From positions 372,001 to 436,000 of the forward strand of contig NW_026089409.1 of assembly GCF_933775445.1 (NCBI RefSeq): a stretch of DNA of 64,000 nucleotides, given 5' to 3'. This stretch comes from Argentina anserina. Taxonomy: Eukaryota > Streptophyta > Magnoliopsida > Rosales > Rosaceae. A program made the translations under genes and the position numbers. The notes beneath the pieces are model-generated. The model saw nothing but the letters and a program-made list of their open reading frames with translations. It did not search any database and was not told where the DNA came from. Positions 1-8,283 of this stretch are shown one piece after another; positions within the stretch are counted from its first letter, which is position 1, and the number at the start of each line of letters is the position of its first letter.

Positions 1-433
1 ATAGAAACTCGCATGAGAAAGCCTTACAGAAAGATACTCAAACGAGAAATGAAAAGATACACAATTGGAATAGTAAAGATACGCAAACGATGTAACGATA
101 CTCAGTTTGAAAGAAACACACTCCCACACTGGCAAAACTCTCAAATACAATAGAAACTCGCATCAGAAGCCTTACAGAAAGATACTCAAACGAGAAATGA
201 AAAGATACACAATTGGAATAGTAAAGATACGCAAACGATGTAAAGATACACAATTGGAATAGTAAAGATACGCAAACGATGTAAAGATACTCAGTTTGAA
301 AGAAACACACTACCACACTTGCAAAACTCTCAAATACAATAGAAACTCGCATCAGAAGCCTTACAGAAAGATACTCAAACGAGAAATGAAAAGATACACA
401 ATTGGAATAGTAAACATACGCAAACCATGTAAA
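1..433. repeat. Satellite array, left segment (148/189-bp family)
   Basis: This is the end of the satellite array to the left of the first retrotransposon. Two ctcagtttg landmarks, at 101 and 290, are 189 bp apart, so long monomers are present. The segment carries rare variants: gtaacgatac at about 93, cacactggc at about 123 and cactaccac at about 308. The same variants recur in the same order near 9.4, 13.1 and 15.4 kb, which identifies this as a further copy of the same higher-order unit. The array stops abruptly inside a monomer at the retrotransposon target site. There is no plausible gene here; the open minus-strand frame is a by-product of the 189-bp period. Confidence 0.95.
429..433. 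repeat. Target-site duplication GTAAA, left copy (element 1)
   Basis: GTAAA directly precedes the TGATAGG start of the left LTR and recurs at 7643-7647 directly after the ATCATCA end of the right LTR. From the landmark at 290 to this copy is 139 bp, and from the right copy to the next landmark at 7693 is 50 bp. Together these make exactly one 189-bp monomer, which confirms the 5-bp duplication and both element ends. Confidence 0.95.
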
Positions 434-599
434 TGATAGGAGCACAAAGTGTGACGTTCTGAATGTTTATATGTCCTATTCTTATGCTTTGTTACTTCTT
501 ATTTAGTTGTTTTAGGTTCATATTTGTCATATGTATGTTATAGGTAGAGCTATTTCGATTTTAGATGATTTGATGATGAAATTGTGCTAAGTGTTAGAA

Positions 600-850
600 C
601 TCCTGATTGAGCTAGGATTCCTTACTCGACTAGGACTCTACTTTCCTATTTTCATTCTTTCCTATTCCTTAATCGACGATTTCTTTTCAGGAAAGACAAA
701 TCATATTTGGAAAGAAAGAAGAGTGCCGAGATGCATTCCTAGTTGAACAAGGAAATCATATTCGAGTTGAACAAGGAGAAGAGGAGGCCGGCCTAGCTAC
801 TCCTAGTTGGACCAAGAGATTGCCGTGCAGCCCTTAAAGAGATCTCCCTA
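600..850 (+). promoter_or_regulatory. Cluster of near-palindromic repeats in LTR U3
   Basis: Several imperfect copies of a 17-bp motif close to TCCTAGTTGNACNAGGA occur here, including cctagttgaacaagga at about 750 and cctagttggaccaagaga at about 813. Earlier relatives are gattgagctagga near 605 and ctcgactaggact near 634. The arms TCCTAGT and ACTAGGA are inverted. Repeated short motifs in U3 commonly bind transcription factors, but no factor is identifiable. The same motif family recurs in the internal region upstream of gag. Confidence 0.45.
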
Positions 851-973
851 TTGGACTTGGTTTCCTACATCAAGTTGGATATGGAGTACATAAATCAAAT
901 CCATAACAAAGAGGATTTCAGTTTCCCAATTGGATTCTATTTCCTTTTGGCACGGCAAGAAGGCTTCCTAAAC

Positions 974-987
974 CTCTATATATAGAG
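974..987 (+). promoter_or_regulatory. TATA box of element 1, 5' LTR
   Basis: The palindrome CTCTATATATAGAG is followed by GGCCGGCCTC. It is the best core-promoter match in the LTR and would place the transcript start near 1005-1020, close to a CA-rich stretch. An identical copy lies at 6625-6638 in the 3' LTR, and the same 14-mer occurs upstream of gag at 3007-3020. Confidence 0.7.
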
Positions 988-1993
988 GCCGGCCTCTCCA
1001 TTCAGCAACATCATCAACCCTACACAAAAACACAGCCATAGCTCTGCCGAATTCATCCTTCACCATTCCAAGAAATCCTAAAACCGATTCCATCATTCCC
1101 CACCTATCAATAGCCTTCAAGCACGCTTGTGAAGAAGGTTTCATCCATAGAAGTCTCGGCTACACTTGTGGATTGCTTGATTTATAAAGTGTAACCATGA
1201 TTCTCTCTTTATTCAATTCGGTTTTGGTTTTGTTCTTGTTCTTGGATGAGTATGCGATTTGGTATTGTAAACTTGTTTCAATTTTGTCTATGAGATAGTT
1301 ACTTGTTTCAAATTATGTAAAGTTGCGATTTTAGGTTTTTAGTTCTATGAATTTTGGTTTCTGCCGTGCCTTGTTATTGAATGATTTCGATATCTTTATG
1401 TTATGTATACGCTTGTAGCATGATATTTAGGTTGTTGGATTTATGACTTATGCTATGAACATGTTTATCTTTTCTATGTGATTTTCGAAATTGCATGATT
1501 GGGGGTTAAGTAGGTGACATGCTTAATGAATTCAATATGCGTGGCTTTGGAATTGCATGGTAGGATAAGTATGTTAGATTTCGATTAAGACCGCTTGGAA
1601 TGAATCGAATGTGTTAAGTGTCTATGTGTTTAGGTTACTGCTTAGAACCCTAATTGCATGATCCAACCTTAGTTATTCATGATAGTGTCTCGGCATGACT
1701 CTTAAAGGAGAACTAGAACTTGTTTTCGTTAGCTTTATATGATTTGTTGTGGTGATTGCTTATGTGTTGGTTGGTTGATCACATGTATATATTAGCTTAT
1801 GTTTTATTTTCTGTTGTTATCTTTGATCCGAAATCTATATCAAACCATTTATATCTTTATGAATTCGTGTTAATTGATGTGATCCTAAGCCCTGGCTGGA
1901 TCCCCGGTTTGTGAACGATACCCTCTTGCTTTATACTACTTACGATGCTTACAGGGTTAAATATTGATGTCGAGTAATCGAGCAATCATCAAA

Positions 1994-2011
1994 TGGCGCC
2001 GTTGCCGGGGA
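1994..2011 (+). other. Primer-binding site, tRNA-Asp type
   Basis: TGGCGCCGTTGCCGGGGA begins two bases after the 5' LTR. It is complementary to the 3' acceptor end of plant tRNA-Asp. From established knowledge this primer type is characteristic of plant Athila/Tat Ty3/gypsy elements. It fixes the plus-strand orientation of the element. Confidence 0.9.
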
Positions 2012-2571
2012 TCCATAAGAGATGGATCCCTAACTTTTAATGCGAATTCATTGTTCATATTGTACATTTGTATATTCTTATCTTATTTCGTTGAACATAT
2101 AGTAATGTATCTTAGGTTGTTGTTTTGGTGCTTGAGTGAATGATTGCTGTAGGTTGTAAATCGAACGGAATAGGTAAAGTCCCTTTTGTTAATATTAGCC
2201 TTAACCCTTCATGCTAGCTCTCGAGTTTGCATGAGTTTGTGTCTAGGCATCCATACTTAGGCCGCACGTCCACCTTGGTTTACAACTTAGAATCAATCGA
2301 TCATTTAATTGTTTGAATGACTTAGGAATGTAGAAGTATGTAATTGATTGAAAGACTTTTGTGAAATTTTTTTTTTTAAAACCAAACCTTGTATGTTTCT
2401 TGTATGATTTTTCAACAAAACCTTGTATCTTTCTTGTATGATTTTTGTATTCTTTTATACGAAGAGTGAGAGAGTTCGACACTCTCGTGCCACCACCAAA
2501 GAAGGCCGTGCCTTCCAAAGACAAGGATGCCGTATCCTTGTCCCAAATTGATCATGCCGTGCATGACAAAG
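2012..2571 (+). other. Internal leader of element 1, no intact gene
   Basis: This is the untranslated leader after the PBS. I see no ATG-initiated gene on the plus strand. A short open stretch at about 2463-2579 translates to a lysine- and alanine-rich peptide (PPPKKAVPSKDKDAV within it) that could be a relic of a gag N-terminus, but it lacks an in-frame ATG. The overlapping minus-strand open frame is judged a chance reading. Confidence 0.5.
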
Positions 2572-2638
2572 GTAAGTTTTTCTAACTCATGTGGATTAGT
2601 TTCAACTAATGTTCTTCCTTGTATGCATTCCCCAATAG
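2572..2638 (+). other. Possible 67-bp intron in the leader
   Basis: A strong plant 5' splice consensus, AAAG/GTAAGT, lies at 2568-2577. A pyrimidine-containing tract ending in CCCCAATAG/GT reaches 2638, and a branch-like CTAAC lies at about 2583. The size is at the short end for plant introns. Joining the flanks gives no longer reading frame, so if real the intron affects leader processing rather than coding. This is an inference from motifs only. Confidence 0.25.
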
Positions 2639-2639
2639 G

Positions 2640-3030
2640 TTGAAGCTACCATCGATTCTTAATGGATCCATGGAGTAGATTAAGGAGATGACAAGATCAA
2701 TTCCTAGTTGGACTAGGAGAGGAGTGGCCATGACACTCCTAGTTGAACAAGGAAAGCGGCCGTGTGTCATCAAGAAGGAGATTTCCATCCGGATTGGGAT
2801 TTCCAATGTAGAGGGAGAGATGGATTCCTAGTTGAGTTAGGAAAGGGAAGTTGCTGTGAAAAGAAGTCATAGTTGAAGTAGGAGAAGCCATGCCGTGTGT
2901 CCTCAATGGAGAAGTCTCATTCGGACTTGGATTCCAAGTGGGAGTGGGAGAAGGTTTCTATGTCCTTGTAGGTTTCTTTCTACCTCATGGAAAAGGATTG
3001 AGATTGCTCTATATATAGAGAGCACGGGTT
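2640..3030 (+). promoter_or_regulatory. LTR-like promoter segment upstream of gag
   Basis: This stretch resembles the LTR U3 in a degenerate way. It has repeated relatives of TCCTAGTTGNACNAGGA (at about 2701, 2737, 2825 and 2869), short G+C-rich spacers with gccgtg, and the same 14-mer CTCTATATATAGAG at 3007-3020. The gag ATG follows about 118 bp after this TATA. It may be a diverged internal copy of the LTR promoter giving gag its own transcript. The alternative is shared ancestry of repeated motifs without promoter function. Confidence 0.5.
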
Positions 3031-3137
3031 CAACATAATTGTGCATCCTGTTTCTGAAAATTCACAAGTTCATAAGAAGGAGAAGAAGACTACCACATTC
3101 GGTTCAATCAAGTCACAAGAAGATTTTCAAGTGTGCA

Positions 3138-4280
3138 ATGGAGGTGTTTGCGTTTCATGAAGAGAATATGTTTCCAGAGAAGGACAGCCCTGCATTTCAT
3201 CCTAGATGCATTGTGTTGCCGGCTCTTAGGCATAATCATAATCGTATGGAGGTCACATACAAAATTCTGAAGACCATGCCGATCTTTAGAGGGTTTAAGA
3301 TTGAGAAGGCTGATGTCCATATATTTCTTTTTGAGTCGAAGGTGCAACAAGCTATTCAGTCCATGGAACGTGGAGACTTGGAGTTATTGTATCTTGAGGT
3401 GTTTCCGTTCACTTTAGTTGACAAAGCAAGAGAATGGTTGCACACTATTCCTGAAAATTCCATCCGATCATGGGATGAGCTTAAAGAAGCATTCCTCAAG
3501 GAATTCTTGCTCACGGCAAGAAGAGCAAGGATGAGAGAGATGATTCAAGCATGCAAACAAGAAGATGATGAGCCCTACCACAAGTACTTAAAGAGATTTC
3601 AAGAGGTAGTAGCACCGTTAGACCATGACATGAACCAACATGCGTTGACTAGTACTTTCTACCAAGGTTTGCTAAGGGATTATCAAGAGTACATGGATTC
3701 GTTTTCACCAAGAGGCTTCATGAACCTTGAGGTAGGAGATAGGATCATGCATATTGGAGTACTTGGAGAAAGAAGGGATAGTTTGGTTTCGATGTCATGC
3801 TCTAGGGTGAGTGGTACTTCTCGGTTCAAAGGTGTGGAGTTGGATGGAAGGAAAGCTAGGAAGTATGGGAACACTAGAGACCATTTGAAACCTCTGGTTG
3901 GCATGAAAAGGAAAGGTAGACCGGCTAGAGTTAAGACTACACCTACAAGGGCAGAGCACCACCGAGACAAGATGATCAATGAAATGCAACAATCGATTTT
4001 GGAATTGGCAAAATCGCATAGGGAGTTAAAGGATCTTGTTGAGGACATTCGTGCTAGCTCTAAGGAAAAGAGCAAAGAACTTACAATTGAAGAGGGGGAG
4101 TCTTACAGCCGTGTCAATGAGGAAGAGGAAGAGGAAGAAGAAGATCCGAGTTTGAAGGAAGAATTTGATTCGAGCTATAAGAGCAGTGATTCGGACTCGA
4201 GTGAAGATGAGGAGGATAATGACGACATCATGATCATATCTTCAGATGATGAGGAGGATGAACATGTCGTATTCTTTTAG
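3138..4280 (+). CDS. Gag-like retrotransposon capsid protein, 380 aa
   Basis: The ATG at 3138 was chosen because the longer frame upstream begins with TTG and is not a plausible eukaryotic start; the ATG has G at -3 and +4. Gag forms the cytoplasmic particle that packages element RNA. Residues about 85-185 match the plant Ty3/gypsy gag domain pattern: VFPFTLVDKAREWL, then SWDELKEAFLKEF, then a YHKYLKRF helix and the FYQGL motif. Residues 230-275 are basic (KRKGRPARVK), which could substitute for RNA binding because no CCHC zinc knuckle is visible. Residues about 275-310 are probably coiled coil. The tail from about 327 is strongly acidic, with an eight-Glu run and Asp/Ser clusters. The frame is intact to TAG with no protease or RT following. 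It is the sole gene of the element. The family match is confident; Athila/Tat assignment of the protein itself is moderate. Confidence 0.85.
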   Translation: MEVFAFHEENMFPEKDSPAFHPRCIVLPALRHNHNRMEVTYKILKTMPIFRGFKIEKADVHIFLFESKVQQAIQSMERGDLELLYLEVFPFTLVDKAREWLHTIPENSIRSWDELKEAFLKEFLLTARRARMREMIQACKQEDDEPYHKYLKRFQEVVAPLDHDMNQHALTSTFYQGLLRDYQEYMDSFSPRGFMNLEVGDRIMHIGVLGERRDSLVSMSCSRVSGTSRFKGVELDGRKARKYGNTRDHLKPLVGMKRKGRPARVKTTPTRAEHHRDKMINEMQQSILELAKSHRELKDLVEDIRASSKEKSKELTIEEGESYSRVNEEEEEEEEDPSLKEEFDSSYKSSDSDSSEDEEDNDDIMIISSDDEEDEHVVFF

Positions 4281-6070
4281 TGGATGCAAATGAAGAAGTC
4301 TAGGCTATAGACTCTAAACTTAAGCCAATGAAGGAGCCATCAACGAGTGTTTGCATTTTCTTAACCCTTATCTCTTTTTAATTTTCGTTGCTTATCATAT
4401 TGTACATTGAGGGCAATGTAAGTTTTAAGTGTGGGGTGGGGTATACATCATTCGTTGAAATCTAGTGTTTGATGCTTATGTGTTTCAATTTTGTTGTTTT
4501 GATTTTGATTTCCGATTTTTAGTTGAATTTTTGAGTTTGTTTTTCGTTTTTTAAGTGTTTTGTTAAGTAGTTGTTGTTTTGAGTCCTAGGTATGCCTTTG
4601 ACTGTCTAGGATGAGTTGATCTTTGAATTTGTGGTTGATAGATGATCATGATATTGGAATGAACTTCATTGTTATTTGATGGTTAATCGATGTGTAGATT
4701 TTGTACGAACATGTAGTAGATGAGGATTTTGAAACTTAGGTACAGAATGAGCATGTTCCTTACTTGTTTGAATTCATGTAACCTATGTGAGATTCGAGCC
4801 ATATACTTGTGTCTTTCTTTGGAGAGTTTATTCTATCGTTTCTTGGCTTTATAACCTCATTACATCTATTTTGATCAATTCATATGCCATAGAATTGCAA
4901 TGAACTAGAGAATGCTAGAACTTACTTTGTGAAACTTTCGAAGCTTTATGTCATAATATACTCTGATTTTGAAAAGGATTGTTGGATCTTTTTAGGATTT
5001 CCACCACTTAAGCCAAAAATCCGTATATCCCTATTTGAGCCCTGCTTGGGACACCTTAGTATTAACCCATTTGAGCCTACGTTAAGCCTTTTCTTTCATT
5101 ACCAACATGTTATATCCTTGCTTAGTATAGTTATATCTCTACTTTGTCTTTGAGGCTTGGCAGAGCCGATTTTTGGATGTTAATATGGAGTGATGATTGG
5201 ATTCAAGTGTGGGGTTACGCTATTGTATGTATGTTATGCCGTGAAAAGAGAATGAAAAGAAAAGATTCAATATACACGGCAAGAAAAGGAAAAAAAAAAT
5301 GAAAAAGTGTGACTAGAATGATGAAGAGATCTCGGCATACATCTTGTTTTTGGTGAATTTGGAGTTTTGATGTATTTGTTGAAGGCTCAATAATGTTATA
5401 CTTTAGCCTTTGTTCGTTTTCACAATGTTTAAAGTGAAGATGGGTCCAACATGATGATATTTGGCCCTTGTTTTATGGAGTATGGCGACATAAGGTGGAT
5501 GTTTTGCTCTGCTAAGTCTTAAGGATGACCTTTGTGATTCCTTTACCCTGAAAAATATATCCATGCCGAGCCTAGCCTATCCCTTTTCTAAAGATCCGCA
5601 TGATTCTTAAAATGAGTAACTCTTGATTTGTGGAGTTTGTTTCATAAGTAAGCTTATGGTTTGGGTTCATTTGTGCATATGATTGGTATCTTTCATGAGG
5701 TTTTTCGATTTCACTATGTTCATAACTCTTGTGTGTGAAAAGCTTTTAAGCATATGCCATGTTATTGAGAGAAAAGATTTGGAGTGCATATCCTATGTGA
5801 GTTGAATTTGAACTTGTTTTGAACATGTCGAGCTTAATTTCACCTTTGTTTCTGCCATGTCTTACTTGTTAAACGAAATTTCATGTGTATTAACCATTGA
5901 ATTCATCTTATCTATTTCGATGGAGTGTTATTCTTGATGCTATGAGTTTGAAGATCTCTGAGACAAAATGTTGAAGGCATTAGAATGTTGTGTCGTTAGC
6001 TTTAGTGTATTGATTTCGTATTATGTTTTGATTTTCGTTTTTAGTGTTTGCTAAGGGACTAGCAAAGTCT
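4281..6070 (+). other. Non-coding 3' region of element 1
   Basis: This 1.8-kb stretch lies between gag and the 3' LTR, where pol would sit in an autonomous element. I see no pol motifs on either strand. A 74-codon open frame at 4929-5153 has no recognisable domain. The region is T-rich, with recurrent TTTTCG and GTTTTG stretches. It contains a hairpin at 4403-4420 and copies of AAGTGTGGGG at 4427 and 5205, the same motif used at the 3' purine tract. It is probably a relic of the region downstream of pol in Athila/Tat relatives. Confidence 0.6.
4403..4436 (+). other. Hairpin plus purine motif downstream of gag
   Basis: TACATTG and CAATGTA form a 7-bp stem around the loop AGGG at 4403-4420. 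It is followed within 10 bases by AAGTGTGGGG at 4427-4436. From memory, an ACATTG-AGG-CAATGT signature followed by AAGTGTGGGG is recurrent in plant Athila/Tat elements. It may be an extra polypurine-like priming site or an RNA structure; the function is not shown by the sequence. Confidence 0.5.
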
Positions 6071-6084
6071 AAGTGTGGGGTTGT
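6071..6084 (+). other. Polypurine tract of element 1
   Basis: AAGTGTGGGGTTGT lies immediately upstream of the 3' LTR start at 6085. It is the expected plus-strand primer for reverse transcription. The tract is interrupted by T residues, as in other Athila/Tat-like elements. Confidence 0.7.
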
Positions 6085-7642
6085 TGATAGGAGCACAAAG
6101 TGTGACGTTCTTAATGTTTATATGTCCTATTCTTATGCTTTGTTACTTCTTATTTAGTTGTTTTAAGTTCATATTTGTCATATGTATGTTATAGGTAGAG
6201 CTATTTCGATTTTAGATGATTTGATGATGAAATTGTGCTAAGTGTTAGAACTCCTGATTGAGCTAGGATTCCTTACTCGACTAGGACTCTACTTTCCTAT
6301 TTTCATTCTTTCCTATTCCTTAATCGACGATTTCTTTTCAGGAAAGACAAATCATATTTGGAAAGAAAGAAGAGTGCCGAGATGCATTCCTAGTTGAACA
6401 AGGAAATCATATTCGAGTTGAACAAGGAGAAGAGGAGGCCGGCCTAGCTACTCCTAGTTGGACCAAGAGATTGCCGTGCAGCCCTTAAAGAGATCTCCCT
6501 ATTGGACTTGGTTTCCTACATCAAGTTGGATATGGAGTACATAAATCAAATCCATAACAAAGAGGATTTCAGTTTCCCAATTGGATTCTATTTCCTTTTG
6601 GCACGGCAAGAAGGCTTCCTAAACCTCTATATATAGAGGCCGGCCTCTCCATTCAGCAACATCATCAACCCTACACAAAAACACAGCCATAGCTCTGCCG
6701 AATTCATCCTTCACCATTCCAAGAAATCCTAAAACCGATTCCATCATTCCCCACCTATCAATAGCCTTCAAGCACGCTTGTGAAGAAGGTTTCATCCATA
6801 GAAGTCTCGGCTACACTTGTGGATTGCTTGATTTATAAAGTGTAACCATGATTCTCTCTTTATTCAATTCGGTTTTGGTTTTGTTCTTGTTCTTGGATGA
6901 GTATGCGATTTGGTATTGTAAACTTGTTTCAATTTTGTCTATGAGATAGTTACTTGTTTCAAATTATGTAAAGTTGCGATTTTAGGTTTTTAGTTCTATG
7001 AATTTTGGTTTCTGCCGTGCCTTGTTATTGAATGATTTCGATATCTTTATGTTATGTATACGCTTGTAGCATGATATTTAGGTTGTTGGATTTATGACTT
7101 ATGCTATGAACATGTTTATCTTTTCTAAGTGATTTTCGAAATTGCATGATTGGGGGTTAAGTAGGTGATATGCTTAATGAATTCAATATGCGTGGCTTTG
7201 GAATTGCATGGTAGGATAAGTATGTTAGATTTCGATTAAGACCGCTTGGAATGAATCGAATGTGTTAAGTGTCTATGTGTTTAGGTTACTGCTTAGAACC
7301 CTAATTGCATGATCCAACCTTAGTTATTCATGATAGTGTCTCGGCATGACTCTTAAAGGAGAACTAGAACTTGTTTTCGTTAGCTTTATATGATTTGTTG
7401 TGGTGATTGCTTATGTGTTGGTTGGTTGATCACATGTATATATTAGCTTAGGTTTTATTTTCTGTTGTTATCTTTGATCCGAAATCTATATCAAACCATT
7501 TATATCTTTATGAATTCGTGTTAATTGATGTGATCCTAAGCCCTGGCTGGATCCCCGGTTTGTGAACGATACCCTCTTGCTTTATACTACTTACGATGCA
7601 TACAGGGTTAAATATTGATGTCGAGTAATCGAGCAATCATCA
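6085..7642 (+). repeat. 3' LTR of element 1
   Basis: This is the downstream 1558-bp direct repeat, equal in length to the 5' LTR with no indel. Differences noticed against the 5' copy are single substitutions near 6111, 6164, 7128, 7170, 7453 and 7602. The TATA copy is at 6625-6638. It ends ATCATCA directly before the GTAAA target duplication. Confidence 0.95.
6625..6638 (+). promoter_or_regulatory. TATA box copy in element 1, 3' LTR
   Basis: CTCTATATATAGAG is identical to the 5' LTR copy 5651 bp upstream. In this LTR it could drive read-out transcription into the adjacent satellite. Confidence 0.6.
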
Positions 7643-7647
7643 GTAAA
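7643..7647. repeat. Target-site duplication GTAAA, right copy (element 1)
   Basis: This copy directly follows the 3' LTR and matches 429-433. The satellite resumes in perfect register after it. Confidence 0.95.
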
Positions 7648-8283
7648 GATACACAATTGGAATAGTAAACATACGCAAACGATGTAAAGATACTCAGTTT
7701 GAAAGAAACACACTCCCACACTTGCAAAACTCTCAAATACAATAGAAACTCGCATCAGAAAGCCTTACAGAAAGATACTCAAACGAGAAATGAAAAGATA
7801 CACAATTGGAATAGTAAACATACGCAAACGATGTAAAGATACACAATTGGAATAGTAAACATACGCAAACGATGTAAAGATACTCAGTTTGAAAGAAACA
7901 CACTCCCACACTTGCAAAACTCTCAAATTCAAAAGAAACTCGCATCAGAAAGCCTTACAGAAAGATACTCAAACGAGAAATGAAAAGATACACAATTGGA
8001 ATAGTAAAGATACGCAAACGATGTAAAGATACACAATTGGAATAGTAAAGATACGCAAACGATGTAAAGATACTCAGTTTGAAAGAAACACACTCCCACA
8101 CTTGCAAAACTCTCAAATACAATAGAAACTCGCATCAGAAGCCTTACAGAAAGATACTCAAACGAGAAATGAAAAGATACACAATTGGAATAGTAAAGAT
8201 ACGCAAACGATGTAAAGATACACAATTGGAATAGTAAAGATACGCAAACGATGTAAAGATACTCAGTTTGAAAGAAACACACT

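Larger units (their letters stand above)
434..1991 (+). repeat. 5' LTR of element 1
   Basis: This is the upstream 1558-bp direct repeat; its partner lies 5651 bp downstream at 6085-7642. It starts TGATAGG and ends ATCATCA. It contains a TATA-like core at 974-987, so U3 is roughly the first 540 bp. Imperfect copies of the near-palindrome TCCTAGTTGNACNAGGA cluster upstream of the TATA at about 600-850. Six mismatches to the 3' LTR were noticed by reading, near positions 460, 513, 1477, 1519, 1802 and 1951, about 0.4 percent. Confidence 0.95.
434..7642 (+). mobile_element. Gag-only Athila/Tat-like LTR retrotransposon (element 1, 7209 bp)
   Basis: This is a complete LTR retrotransposon inserted in the satellite. 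It has 1558-bp direct LTRs starting TGAT and ending ATCA, a 5-bp target duplication, a tRNA-Asp type primer site two bases after the 5' LTR, and a purine-rich tract at the 3' LTR. The only convincing gene is a gag-like CDS at 3138-4280. No protease, reverse transcriptase, RNase H or integrase is visible in the 4.1-kb interior, so it needs enzymes from a related autonomous element. The Athila/Tat assignment rests on the PBS, the gag style and the hairpin plus AAGTGTGGGG signature after gag. Elements with LTRs and gag only have been described in plants as TR-GAGs. I noticed six LTR differences, so the insertion is young but not the youngest in the window. Confidence 0.93.

Noticed and set aside
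2243..2524. 93-codon minus-strand frame in the element 1 leader
   Set aside because: It is antisense to the element, of low complexity and spans an A/T homopolymer; no domain is seen.
3039..3137. Extension of gag upstream to 3039
   Set aside because: The codon at 3039 is TTG and lies close to the putative transcript start; the ATG at 3138 has good context.
3108..4075. Minus-strand open frames opposite gag
   Set aside because: They are antisense shadows of the gag gene without similarity or start context.
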